Assembly: GCA_015183035.1 (NCBI GenBank)
Contig: JACZZP010000009.1
Span: 1,860,001-1,924,000 of the forward strand
DNA length: 64,000 nucleotides
DNA from: Meloidogyne chitwoodi
Taxonomy: Eukaryota; Nematoda; Chromadorea; Rhabditida; Meloidogynidae
Direction: 5' to 3'
Translations under genes and position numbers: made by a program
The notes under the pieces: generated by a model
What the model was told of the DNA's origin: nothing
Seen by the model: the letters and a program-made list of their open reading frames with translations, nothing else
Database searches by the model: none
Shown here: positions 1 through 13,452 of the stretch, in pieces
How the letters are laid out: each line of letters begins with the position of its first letter
Position numbering within the stretch: position 1 is the stretch's first letter

Positions 1-165
1 TAAAGTTTATGACTATTAAATAATAATAAATTTATATTCTTTTAAAAAACTAAAAAAATACCTAAATAAATATAACTATTAAAATAATTTAAATAAATTT
101 AAAAAAAAAATATTTTCTAAAAATTAAATATCCCCATTCAATAAAAATTAAAAAAATATTTAAAT

Positions 166-3100
166 TTACTCTTTTGATTCATCTTTCTGTTTATCATTTT
201 TCATTTCTTTAAGGCTTTTAGGATATTCCAAAATTGCAGGTGCTGAATGTTGTGATATTGTAGGAGAGCCTTCATTAGAGAAGATTTCACTTTTCTTTAA
301 AAATTATTTTTTTTTAATTATTTAATAAATAAAAATTAAAAAAAATAATTAAAAATTACCTGATCGGATGATTCAGGAAGCATAAGTGATATTTTTTTAA
401 ATTTATTTCGTTTTCCTTTAGGTGAAGGAGGTAACTCTGAAGTCAACTAAAATATTTTTTTATTAATTTTAAAATTAAAAAAAAATTAATTTTAAATAAA
501 AACCAATGGAATTTGATTATCAGAATTCAAAATATTCTCAGAATTAATTTGTTCACTTTCTTTTAAATTTTTTATGTTATTAAATTCTTGTGATGTTTCT
601 TTAAAGAAAAAATAAAATTATTCTTTTTTTTTTTAAATTTATCTATTAATTTTTTTATATTTAAAAATTAATTTTAAAAATATTTTTAATAAAATATATT
701 TAATTTATTAACCTTTTTCAACTGAAATTTTTTTATTTTGCCAATCCTTAAAAGTTGGCAATTTATTAAAATTAATTAATTTATGTAAATCATCCATTTT
801 ATTTACTTCATTTATATTTTCATTAAATTTTGAATTATCTTCATTTTTTTCAAATAAATCTTTAATTAAATTAAAATTATTATTTATTTATTTTTTATTA
901 AAAAAATTATTTTGCTAAGTCTAGAAAAAAATTAAAATAAATAATTTAAAACCTGTATTTATTATTGTTTTTTCCTTATCTAAAATATTTTCATCATTTT
1001 TTAATTTTTTATTTGAACTTTCTCCAATTTTTAATTTTCCCTGAAAATTAATAATTTTATTAAAAAAATAATTAATTAATTAATTTTTATTTAAAAATTA
1101 TAACATTTTTATTTTTTAAATCTTTTAATGATTCTTTAATTCCTCTTTTTAATTCTAATTCATTTATTAATTCTTCATCAAAATTTGTTAAATCTTCAAA
1201 ATTATTTTTTTGTTCTTCTTCATTTATAGCTTTAGATTTTCCTTTTATTTTTTTAATTTCTTCTTCATTATTATTATTATTTATTGAACTTTAAAATTTA
1301 AAATATATATATTTAAAAGGTGATATATTTAAGGGTTTAGTTTTTTATTTTTAAAAAGAACAAAAATAAAATTATTTTTATGACACTCTATTTTGCCAAA
1401 ATTCTCACATTTTCAGCTCCTTATTGTTAAAAAAATACTCGAAAAAATTTTATTTAATAAAAAAAATTAATTATTTTCAAATATAAAAATTATATTTTTT
1501 AAAATAAATAAATTTAAATATATTTATTTATTTACCTATCACTGTTAGTATTTAATTCTTCTTTTGAAGGTGAAGATGAAAGAGCTATTAATTGTTCTAC
1601 AGCTATTTCTTCATTTTCATTTAAATTATTTATTGGAAACTCAAAAGAATTATTTTCTTTTTCATTTTGTAAATTATTATTAAAAATATTTTTATTATTT
1701 AAATTTTCATTCAATTCATTATTTAAAGCTGTAAAAAGAAAAACAAAAATTTTAATATAAAAATTGTTTAAATAATAGTTCACCCCGAAGATCTAAACTC
1801 TACAAATCCCTATAGATCAAAACCAAAATAATATTAACAATAATAATTAAAAAATTAAAACATAACTGAAAGACATTTATGATTCAAAAATAATTTAAAA
1901 ATAATTAAAAAAGAATACAAACTAAAATTGTCAGGCACAAGTAATGGTTCATGGTCGTGGTCTTTTCGAGTAGTAACAGAATTATTTTTATCTGTAATAG
2001 CAGTACCAGGACATTTACTATAACGCCTTTGGCATCGCCAATAACGTTTGCCGTTATCACTTATTGTATTTATATTATAGATAAAACCTTTATAAAATAA
2101 TTTTTCATGTTGATTATTTTTAGATTTAAAAAATAAAGCCATTTTAGGAAACAATTGATCTAAAAATTAAAAAAACTATAATAAAATTAAAATTATCAAA
2201 TTGAAAAAATTAAATAATTTAATGAAGAAATTATTTAGTTTTGATATATTTTTGGACAATCTAAAGGGTTTTGATCTTCCCAATAAAATCACTCGGAAAA
2301 ATTAATTAAAATATATATTTTAATTATTTTTAACTACCTAACTAATATTATAAAAAAACAAAAAAAACTTTTTTGTTGAATTGGAACAGTCTCCTTCTGA
2401 TGATTTGTTATTATTGGTTGTTTATTTTTTATTTCTTTATTTTGTTTTTTAAATTGTTCTTGTTGAATATTTCCACTTTCTAAAATATTATAATGTTTAA
2501 TTTGTTCATTTAGGTCATATTTGTTTTTTTGTTTTTCTAAGTTATTTTGTGATAATTGTTTAATTTGTTTTTGAATTTGTTCTTCATTTGTTTTATTAAT
2601 ATTTTCAAAACCAGGAGGAATTTTTGGTGAATATTTACTATTTAATGTTGATTTTAATTGTGATAAATTATTAGCAGTAATAGATGAACTAAAAATATTT
2701 TTAATTATTTTTATTTGAGAGAAAGAGAAAAAATACTTTGAAAGGTGTTGGTCAGTAGAACTAATTAAACGTTGATTTTGCAATAATTGTTGTTGATTTG
2801 TTAAATTATTATTAATATTTAGATTATTATTCTTTAAAAAATAAAAAAAAAATATTTTAAATAATATTTATTTTTTAATTTTTATGAATAAATCTTTTAA
2901 AATAAAATTGAAAGAATAATAAAATATAAGGGAACATTACTGTTACTACTATAAATATTATATTTTTTTAAAAGATCAACTCAGACTTACTACTCTTAAA
3001 TAATTTTATTAAAAAAAATAACTTTCTAGAATTATTTCAATTTTTAGTAAAAAGTTAGTTAACTAAATAAAACCTGATAATTTAAATTAATATTTTTATT

Positions 3101-4856
3101 ATTTTGTAAGGACTGTTGTCCTTCAATTGGTCTATAAAATGGTTGCATTGTAGGGTTAAATTGAGTTTGAACTTTATTATTATTAGTTGGTTTAGGTAAT
3201 ACTAAATATATATTATTAAATTTATTTTTAATTTTTTAAAGTTTTAATTAACTTTGTTTTAAATGTGGTGCTGGAAATCGTTGTACTTGATGATTATTCG
3301 TTTGTTTTATGAAAGGATTGTAATCTTTACCTTTAATTTCGTTAATTAAAGGTTGTCTTGGGTAATTTAGAGCTAAAATATTTAAAAGTTTAATATTACA
3401 ATTTAATAAACTTTGTCCATAATTTTGTGGTAATATTAATGAAGGTTGTTGTTGTGGTTGTTGTGAACTTGTAGGTACTCTAATTGAATTAAAATTAAAA
3501 GAAGAGAATTGTTGAGGTAAAAATTGAAAATGTTGACCTTAAATTTAAATTAATTAATATTTGTTGGATATCACAAAGTTAATCAATTATTTTTAAAAAA
3601 TAAAAAAATACTTTGATTAGAACTACTTCCCGGCTGAATTGATGTTTTCATATTTAAAATAGGAGAAATAACATTTTGTTGATCAGGAATGGACTTTTCT
3701 TTAATAAAATAATAATTTTTTAAAATTTATATATTTTAGTTTTAATAATTTATTAAAAAATATAAATTTAATTTTATTAAATAAATTAACTTTTTTTAAA
3801 ATTTTCTAATTCTAAAACGGCATTTTCCAATTCTTTATAATATTTTTTAGCATTTTCATTAATATTATTAATTATTTGTTCATCATTAATATTTTCATTT
3901 TTTAATAAAAATGATATTTCTAAATTATTTGCCATTAAATAAATAATTCCATAATTATATTCTTTAAAATTTTGAAGAGAAATATTATAACATAAATTAT
4001 TATAAAATATTTTAAAATTATTTAAAATTTCTATTGAATGTGGTATTTCTTGTTTATTAACTTTTACTTTATTAAATAATTCATTATAATTAGGAATTTC
4101 TATTTTATTAAAAAACGAAACAGTTATAATTTTGTTATGTTCAATTTCTTTATTAGGAAGAGGACGCCATATAATCTTAAATTAATTAATTAATTAATAA
4201 TATTTTTAAATTTAATTTAATAAAATGTTCTCAAGATTATTCAAAACAAAAGAATATTAGATTGTGATAGAGATCGGGACTATTAAATATTTTATTTTAA
4301 TCTCATTATATATTTTCCTTTAAATATTATATTGTAATTTAATTTAAATTTAATTAAAAATAGGTATCTGTTTTTTCTTCTAAAAATTAATTTTTGGTTG
4401 TTGAAGAATAAAAAAAATAAAAATTTATTTTAATAAATGGAATAAATAAATAATTAATTATTTCAAAAATTAAATAAATTGTTTATTTAAAAAATAACAA
4501 ACTTGTTGATCAAGATTTTCCTCCAATTTATATATAAATTTATTTTTAAATATTTTACATTCAAAAATCCAATAACTTTTTTTAAATTCATTTTCATTTA
4601 TAGAAATTTCAAATTTATAAATCATAATATTTTCCATTAACAAAAACTGTCCTTTATAATATTCTAAATTCAATTCATTTAAAATTTTACAATTAAAACG
4701 TTCATTTTGATTTATAGTTAAAAGCCATTGAAATTCTCTCATTTGTTCCCATCTTTCATCAATTTTAACATAAAAAGTAAAATTAGCAATAATTGAAGAA
4801 ATAAATAAAAATATAATTGAAAAAAATATTAAATTTAATTTTAATGGATGTTTCAT
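166..4856 (-). CDS. Secreted FLYWCH zinc-finger protein, Q/N-rich, 928 aa (16 exons)
   Basis: I join 16 exons: 4503-4856, 3791-4175, 3612-3698, 3400-3537, 3253-3372, 3074-3201, 2737-2831, 2369-2688, 1923-2159, 1536-1728, 1105-1288, 953-1040, 713-859, 504-598, 360-446 and 166-294. Every junction has GT/AG borders and the phase closes to a 2787-nt frame. The first exon starts with a hydrophobic signal peptide (residues 5-24, ending SSIIAN). The exon at 1923-2159 encodes a FLYWCH-type finger: YW-x-C585, C592, then H610-x-H612. The rest is Gln/Asn-rich and probably disordered, with a basic cluster GKRNKFKK near the C-terminus that could be a nuclear-localisation signal. FLYWCH domains bind DNA in nematode and insect regulators and in Mutator-type transposases; no transposase core is visible here. 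A signal peptide on such a protein is unusual. Function is unknown; a secreted, host-nucleus-targeted effector is inference. Confidence 0.75.
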
Positions 4857-5851
4857 TTAAATTAAATTAATTTTATTAATAATAATTTTTTAATAATTAT
4901 TTTAATAAGAATTAATTTTAAATTATTAATAAATAATTCTTCTCTAATTAAAGTTAATTTTTAAAGAGAAATTAATAAATTATTTAGAATTTTAATTTTT
5001 TTTTATAAAATAAATTTTAATAAAATATTATGTCTATATATTACCCTTTTCTTTTTTTTAAATAATTTCATAACACAAATCTCAATTTATTAAAAAATAA
5101 AGGAGAGAGTTGTGTTTTATTACTTGCCTTTGATTTCTTAATAAATTTTTATAAAAATATTTTTAAAAAGTACAAGAAAAATTAGACTTTTTTTTAAAAT
5201 TAAATATTTACGTGTATTAGCAATAATTAATTGTACTTTTCTTTTTTAAATAAAATTAAAAGTAAATAAATTTCTTAAAAGGGATTTCAAAATATAAAAT
5301 ATATATTTATATTATTATTATAAATTTTAAATTTAGGAATTAACATTTAAAAATTATTTTAATTTAATTATAATTACTTTTTTGTTACTATAAAAATATA
5401 ATTTAAAAAAATTATTCAAAATTATATTTAAATAACTTTTAAAATATATAAATTTAAATTTATTTAATAATTTTAATATATTTTCTTTAATTTAACTTTT
5501 CAAGTAGAGAAGATTTCTTTTTATAAATAAATAAAAATTAAATTAAATTTTAAAAAAATATTAAACTTTTTTTAAATAATTTTATTCTTTATTAAAGCAA
5601 TATTTATATCCTAAAGTTATTCTTATAATAAATATTAATTTATGAGAAAATTTCTAACAAACATTTATTTTAGCAAAAATGTTAAAATTAAAATAGTAAT
5701 TAATTTAAAAAATAATAATAATTTAATTAAGATTAATTAATTGAATTAATAAAAAAAGATAAATATTTAAATATAATTCTAAATAAATTAGAATAATTAA
5801 ATATATACTAATTTTAAACATTTAAATTATTATTTAATATTTTTTGTATAT
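4857..5851. other. AT-rich intergenic spacer
   Basis: About 1 kb of very AT-rich DNA between two minus-strand genes. It must hold the promoter of the FLYWCH gene and the 3' flank of the BED-finger gene. I see no coding exon, RNA gene or clear repeat. Confidence 0.5.
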
Positions 5852-7032
5852 TTAATTTTTTAATTTTTTATAATCCTCATTGTGATTTCTTTTTAAATGT
5901 TTCCATAAATTTGATGTAGTGCCTCGCTGCACTAAAAAATTATTTGAACAGAGAGTACAAACTGCTTTATCTTTTGAATTTCTATCAAATAATTCCCAAA
6001 CTTTAGATCTTTAAAATAAAATTAATTTTATAATTAATTTTGTAAATTTTAATTTATAATTGAAATATAAATATATTAATACCTAATTAATTAATTATTT
6101 TTTAGAATTATATTAAACAAATAATAATTTTAAAATAAAATATAGGTAACCTTAATTTATTTTTCATATTGTTTGATATTTTATCTTAAATTAATTAATT
6201 AATTAATATATATTGAACAATTTAATTATAAATTAAAATAAAAACATTTAAATTATTTATTTTTAAAGACAATACCAGTTTAACATTATTAGGGAGTAAT
6301 ATTTGTTTTTTATAAACTTATAGGTAAAGGATATAAAGATAAATAATTTTTAAAAGTTAAACTAAAATTTTACTTTTTTAATAATTTATTTTATTTTTTA
6401 AATTAATTTTTAAAAAATATTAATTTAAATTATATAAAAATAATTTACCCATTTCTTCATTATTTATTTTAATTTTTGGATTATTTTCTAAAATTTCAGA
6501 AATATATTTAAAATTATTTATTTTATTATTTTTCAAATTTTTTAAATCATTTTGTTCATTTGTTGTTAAATAATTTAAATTATTAAATATTTTTTGTTTA
6601 TTATTAGATGTAGAACATTCTGCTTCATTCTCATTAAAAATTTTTCTTTTATTTTTAACTTGAAAAATTTGAAAGAATTTTAAATTAAAATTAAACAAGT
6701 AATTAATTAATAACCTTTTTGTTCATCTAAATTAGTTTTTAATATTTTAATTTTATCTTCTTTAAAATTTAAAGGAGATATTATTACTTTTTTATTATTA
6801 AAAGTGTCTAAAATTAATTTTTAAAATTAAATAAATATTTTATATATAATTATTAAAAATTAAATTAATAATTAATATATTAACTTTGTTCATTTTTAAT
6901 ATAATCAGGGATTTCTAATTCAAATAAATCTCCTAAATTATTAAATATATTATTTTCATCATCAGAATTGTTAGCAATAATTAATTTATTAAATAATAAA
7001 ATTTCAAATAAAAAATAAAAAATAATAAACAT
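5852..7032 (-). CDS. Secreted BED-type zinc-finger protein, 213 aa (5 exons)
   Basis: Exons are 6885-7032, 6715-6807, 6449-6658, a 34-nt micro-exon 6151-6184, and 5852-6008. Phase closes only if the micro-exon is included; it supplies the residues leading into the finger. The N-terminus (residues 1-20) is a hydrophobic signal peptide ending LIIA. An acidic Asn-rich stretch and a basic cluster KNKRK (about residue 81) follow, then a C-terminal BED finger at residues 162-208: SKVWELF entry, C179-x2-C182, H199-x4-H204. BED fingers bind DNA and are common in hAT transposases and in regulators derived from them, but no transposase catalytic domain follows; the protein stops ten residues after the last histidine. 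Signal peptide, basic cluster and DNA-binding domain make a secreted protein acting in a host nucleus plausible. That is inference. Confidence 0.78.
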
Positions 7033-7759
7033 TTTTAATAATATTTTATTATTTTTAAATTTTTTTAAAAAATTAATAATTTTTATAAATATAAAATTAT
7101 TTCGCTATCAATATAATGTGTGTAATAGAGATGTGAAGGAAAAAAATAATTTTTTATAATTTAAAAATAAATATTTTTATAAAATAATGCCCTTTTGGTA
7201 TTAAAACCGATTAATGAAAGAGGCATTTTAATTGCTTTTTTATGTCTATCTTTAAAAATATATTCAACTTTTTAGAAAAACTATAGAATATTTTGTAGGA
7301 AAAAATATAAAATTATATTTTGTAAAATAATTATAAATAAAATTTCTGTGAAAATTTTATACGGAATTGTATAATTATAATTGCTAAATTATTTTATTAA
7401 AAATTTCAAAAAAAAAAAATTGAAAGATTAAAAGAATTAAATATTAAAATTTTATGTTGTAACTAGAGATATTGGAACTGGAAAATTACGGATATAAGGA
7501 CAGAGATCTAATATTCTTTGAGATCTGACCTTTTTCGATTCCAGATATTCTAAACTGATAAACTTAATTGTTACATTTATTCAAACTAAAATAAAAATAT
7601 ATAAATTATTAAAAATAATATAAAATCTAAATTTAAATTAGGTAAAATTAAAAATTTAATAAAATAAAATATATAATTAAATTAATTGTACATAAAAATA
7701 ATATAAGACAAATTCAAGTTCAAATTAATATTTAAATAGGTAAATTTAATAATTATTTT
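7033..7759. other. Intergenic spacer
   Basis: About 730 bp between the BED-finger gene and the cysteine-module gene. A short, less AT-rich patch lies near 7470-7560. No exon or repeat could be supported. Confidence 0.45.
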
Positions 7760-10700
7760 TTAAATAAATAATTTAATTAAAAATATTAATATTATTGTTA
7801 ATTTTAATTTATATTTAATTTTTTTAGCTGAAGATTTTTGATTTATTGTTGTTTTAATAATTGTTGTACTTGTTTCTATATTTTTAATATTACATAAATT
7901 AGTATTACAAGAAATACAATTTTTATATTTTGAAGGACATTCTCCACAATTTTGCTCAACTTTAAAATTTATTTTATTTTTTAAAAATTAATTTTTTACC
8001 TCTCCAAAGTATATCTCTAGCAATATAACAACTGTCATAAATTGGAGGACATTTTTTAATTTTTTTAATATAAGGTTGAAAATGTGCATTTAAATGATAA
8101 CATTCTATATTATTTTTTGAAAAAATAGTTTCATTATTACAAAGAGAATTAGTACAATCCTGACATTTTTTAAGTTTTTTAGAACATTTACCACAGCCTT
8201 GAATTATACCTTTAAATTATTTTACAAAATATTTAATTTAAATAATTAATTATTATTTTTACCCATTTCCTCTTTGTCCATTCCAATAAAACATGAATAT
8301 TTGTTGCATGTTTTCATTAATTTATTTAGAGTCAATTTTTTAGCAGTTTTTTCCCAACAAAATAATTGTTTATTAAAAAATTGTTCATTATTACATAATG
8401 GGCCATTATTACATTCTGCACATTGTATTGACTTAATTATTCCAATTTTATTTGTTTCATTAAAAAGAAGAGGACATTTACCACAGTTATAATCAAACCA
8501 TTCAATTAATTTATCTTAAATTAATTTTTATTTTAATTAATTAATTTATAGGTACTACCATTTCTTAATTCTTCATATTTTGTAATATAACAATCCTTTT
8601 CTAAACATTTTTCATAATTACCTAAAAATTCTTTCCTTTTACAATAAAATGGAAATTTATCTCCATTATTACATAAATGTTTAAAACATATTGAACAAAA
8701 TGAAGAATTACAATTTCCACATCCTTTTTTAACTTAAATAATATTATTATTTATTTAATTAACTATTAAATTATAAAAACATTAAATAATTATTTTATTT
8801 AAAGTAAATTAACAAATAATTAGCTCTACTTAGATAAAACAATTAAACCAACATTTTAAGTTTATTTAATTTTTCAATCCCCCGCAATCCTACAACACTT
8901 TTTGGACTTGAGGAGATATATTCTCTTATTTTATTACTTTTTTAATAAGAGTTTTTTTATTTTATAATTTAAAAAACATTCTAAACTCTTTGTCAGTTTA
9001 CTTAAATTTCTGATATAAATAAAGCTTTTAATAATTATTTATTTATTTATTTATATTTTTGTCTTTATAATATTTAAAAATTAATTAAAATTAATTAAAT
9101 TATTATTTTAAAAAATACTTGAATTATTTAATGTTCTCTCAATAAAACAAGGAGAATTAAATGATGTTTCACATATTTGTTTATTATTAGTCCAACAATG
9201 TTTATAATTAAAAAGAAGTTTTTCTTCATTACAATATTGTTTTTCTTTACATTTTTTACATTCAATTGAAAAAGAATTTTTTGGACATTTTCCACAGCCT
9301 TTTTTTACTTTTAAAAAAAATAAATAATAATAATAATTAAATTTATTTTAATACCTTCTCCATTTGTTAAATTTCTAAATATATAACATTCATTATTACA
9401 TACTCTTTTTCCTTTAATGCTAACAATATCTTTTACTTTTTTTTCCCAACAAAATAATTGTTTTTTAAAAAATTCTTTATTATTACATAATGGGCTATTA
9501 TTACATTCTGCACATTGTAAATCTTTAAGATTAAATCCTCTATATCTTTTTGAGACATTTTTTTCAAATAAATTAATATATACTGAATCAATATATAAAT
9601 TAGTTATTTCTGGTTTTGAACACTTTCCACAGCTAAAATGAAATCCGCCAATATCATCTTCTTAAAAAATTATATTTTTTTTCAAATTTTATATTTTTAA
9701 ATTAAAAATATCCTAAGGGTATCATTATAAAAATAAATAAATTAAAAAATAACCTTCATATTGTTCATCTAATTTAGCAATATAACAATATGATTCATTA
9801 CATTCTTTTTTATCTAACAAAACATCAAAACAATAATAAGGAAGTATTTTATCAGAATTGCAAAGATGTTCATTACATTCTTTACATTTTCGATTTAAAA
9901 AACAAGTTCCACATCCTTTATTAACTAAAAAATAATTTCTTTAAAAAATTATATTTATTTAATTATAACTTTTATTTTCTGTTCCTATCTCTATAAAACA
10001 AGAAGAATTAAATGATGTTTTACATATTTTATTATTATTAGTATAACAATGTTTATAAACAAGTTCTTCTTTATTACAATAATTAGTTTTACAAGTAGTA
10101 CATTCTCTTTTGTCTGTATTAGTTAAACAATTTCCACATCCTTGTGATACTGATAATAAAAACATTTAAATAATTTAATAATAATAATCAATTAATTTAA
10201 GATTTATTTTAAGAGTTGGAAAAGTAGAGAGAAACTGAGACTGATAATTTTAGACATGTTTTACTGCCCTTATCTTGAGAAGACCATGACAAGACCATAT
10301 AGCTGAGATTAAGATTTCCCAATCAAAAAATGAGTTAATTATAAGTGTTACTTTAATGTATTTAAATACTTTAGGTATTTTTGATATTGTAAATATTTAA
10401 TTTAAAAAGCTTTCCTTCTTTTATTTAAAAACTTTTTGGAATATTTAAATTTAATTTTTACCAATTCCAGTTGTTGAATTTCTAGATATAAAGCATTCAG
10501 TATTACACATTTGTGTCTCCTTTTTATTCTTTGATGTTTTAAAACAAATTATATGTTCATTGAAAAATGTTTTAGTGTTACATAATGGACTATTATTACA
10601 ATCAACACAATTAACATCTTTTAAGTTAATTCCTTCATGTTTGTTTGATAAAGATTGATCTATGAGTAATTCTGAACATCTTCCACAACTATAGTAAAAT

Positions 10701-12679
10701 TCATCTGAAATTTATTTAATTATTTCCTTGTAAAAAAATAACTGAAAAGAAGAAAAGTGAATTGAAAATTGATTGGCCTTGACCAGAAATTGGAAAACCG
10801 GGAATTTCCGTTCCCATTTTGATTTCTCTAAGGAAATATGAATGAAACCTTTCTTATGGGTTTTTTGTTAGTCCTACCACGTTTATTCCTTTTATTAATT
10901 TTTATTTTTTGAAAATATTCTAATTATTAATTAACCTTTATTTATTAATTTTAAAATAAAACAATAAGGATTTGGACATATTTCAAATCCATTAGAGTTT
11001 TTAACATTACTTTTACAAATATTCCAATTATTACAAAGTTTGCCAGAACATTCTTTACAAGATGAAGTCTTTTTACAATTTCCACAACCTTTTTTAACTT
11101 TAAAAGAAAATATTTAATTATTTATTATTTAATTACTTTTATTATTTAATGTTATTTCCAGATAACATTTAGAAGAATTAATATCTTCACAAATATCAAA
11201 AATATTTTCATTAATATAACAATACTTTTTTTGTTTTAAATTTTCAATATTATTACATAGCTTTGTTTTACAATTTATACAAGGAATGTTATTTGAAGGA
11301 CATTTTCCACATCCTTGTTTGATTATTTTATTTAATTTTGACATTGATTGTTCTTTTAAAATTTTTCCTAGATTTCCTCCACCTAATTATAAATTAAAAT
11401 AATTTTTTTAATTAAATAATTTAAAAGTTATTAGAAATTAAATGCTGCAAAATAATATAATTAATTAATTATATAATTTATTATTTAAATTAATAATTAA
11501 TTAATTAATTTTTAAAAATGGATGCAGTTGTAGAACAAATAAATTTTTTAAAATTTATTTTTTGATTGAAAAATTTAATAAATAAACAAAAAATATAAAT
11601 ATATTAAAAATATATTTATATTTTTATTAAAATTATTAACCTTTTAAGATATCAACAGTTAGATAACACATTTTTTCATTACAAATTCTATCACCAAGTT
11701 TTTCTCCATATTCAGTCCTCTCATTGCAAAAAAATGCTTTATTAAATTCAGATAATGTATTACAATTTTTTCCTTTACATGAAAGACAATGTTGAGAATG
11801 AGGACATTTTCCACATCCACCCCAAAATTGATCTAAAAAATAAAGTTAATTATATTTATTTATATAGAGCAGTGGGGACAGGGTTTAGGTTTACGAGTTT
11901 GGGATTTACATATATATTAGAAGATATGTCGTTGGTCCAATATTTTTACTAATTATTTTCCTTATTATTATTGAACTCTTTAGAGTTAGACTAAGCTTTG
12001 ATCAAAATAATCTATTAAAATATCGATCGAATATTTCAAAAAAGATAATAAATATATTTTATTGTTTTTTAATAATATCACATCAGTTTTTAAATTATTT
12101 AATTTATAAAACAAAGATTTTGTTAAAAAAATTAAAATAATAAACAAACTTCCCCAAGTTGTAATAAAGCAGTCTTCTGTATTTTTGCTACAAAGTACTA
12201 ATCTATTATTAGCTTCATATTTTGCCAAACATGTAAAAAATTTATCAATTGCAAATTCATCAGTATTACACATAAAATAATTACATTCGTAACAATCATT
12301 AGAAGAACATTTTCCACATCCTTTTTTAACTTAAAAATTTAATAAATATAAATTAAAAATCATCTTTTTTTTAATTTTTTACCATTTAAAGGTTCAGACA
12401 AATCCAATTCTTTCCTTTCAACAAAGCAAGTATTTGCTTGACAAACTCCTTTTTCATCCAAGCAAGGTACATCAGATTTTGTTTTTTTAATTAGAACCTA
12501 AAAATTTTATTTTTTTAATATATATTTAATTTTTAATATTTTATTAATATATTTATAACTAAAAGAAATCTTTTAATTAATTATACATTTAAGATTTACT
12601 AATTAAATTATATATATATATTTTAAATACATTAAAATATATTTACCAGTAAAATTAAAAATAATTTATAAAATAACAT
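7760..12679 (-). CDS. Secreted 13-module cysteine-rich protein, GPI-type tail, 950 aa (15 exons)
   Basis: Exons are 12647-12679 (start, signal peptide), 12383-12497, 12150-12329, 11641-11832, 11137-11382, 10936-11097, 10462-10704, 9970-10149, 9754-9924, 9355-9660, 9119-9307, 8559-8732, 8263-8514, 8000-8209 and 7760-7959. Total 2853 nt, phase closed. All introns after the first are phase 1, so each internal exon is a symmetric, shufflable module of 54-102 aa. Each module has a C-x2-C start (mostly GCGKC or GCGNC), a C-x2-C-x(4-6)-CN core and usually later cysteines in a C(Y/F)(I/L) context. The last exon ends in a hydrophobic tail without a cytoplasmic part, like a GPI-anchor signal. The cysteine spacing recalls Ly6/uPAR-like and insect DUF753 repeats, but I cannot assign a family. 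Several introns are only 39-53 nt. A cell-surface or secreted adhesive or receptor-like role is inferred. Confidence 0.85.
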
Positions 12680-13452
12680 TTTTAATATTTATATATTTTT
12701 TTAATTTAAAAATTAATGTAAAAATTGTAAAATGAACGGAAAAAATATATAAAAATAAATTAAAAAAGAAAAAAAAAATTAAAAATATTTAATATATTTT
12801 TTAATATTATAAAAAATGATGACTAATTGGTAATAATAATTAGTTTATTATTAATTTAATATTTTATTAAATTAAAATAAAATAATTTTTATCAAACTAT
12901 TTATTTAAATTTAAATAATTTTAAAAATTTAAAACAAATTATCTGAGGAAATAACTTAGAAAATATTTGAGGAGAACTTCTAATTAAATAATAGCTTTAA
13001 TATAAAAATAAAAAATTAAATAAAAATACATTGTTTTTAAATTGAAAATAAAGTTTTTTATGGAAAAATTTCTTCTAATAGTAAAAAAGAACTTTTAGTG
13101 TAGATATGAGTATTTATAAAACAATTAAATAATTAATTTAATAATTTTAGAAGACTGTTAAAATTAATTAGACAAAAATTTTAAATTACATAATTTTAGA
13201 TGTACTTTTAAAGTACAAATATTAAAAAAAATCATTTGTGGGAAATTATATTTTTATTAAAATAATTAAGAAATAAAAAAAATAATTTCCCAAAAGTGTG
13301 ACAAGTAGAGAGAGAGAGAGAGCACTGCTTTGACTGTTGGGCTTATAAATAATGTTTTACTATTTAAAAAGTTGTCTTTCCATTCTTAATTTATTTTTTT
13401 AAAATTTGATTTAAAATTAACAATATTTCCTTAGAATATTAAAAATAAAAGA
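12680..13452. other. Divergent promoter region
   Basis: This 770-bp spacer separates two head-to-head secreted-protein genes and must carry both promoters. It contains a short AG microsatellite at about 13308-13321. I see no other repeat and no coding sequence. Confidence 0.5.

Noticed and set aside
8274..9641. Two plus-strand open frames (8274-8492 and 9417-9641) with similar sequence
   Set aside because: They are the antisense of the long C-type cysteine modules; their similarity reflects exon duplication on the minus strand.
11755..11952. Plus-strand open frame
   Set aside because: It overlaps the antisense of a cysteine-module exon and the adjoining intron; no signal peptide or domain.
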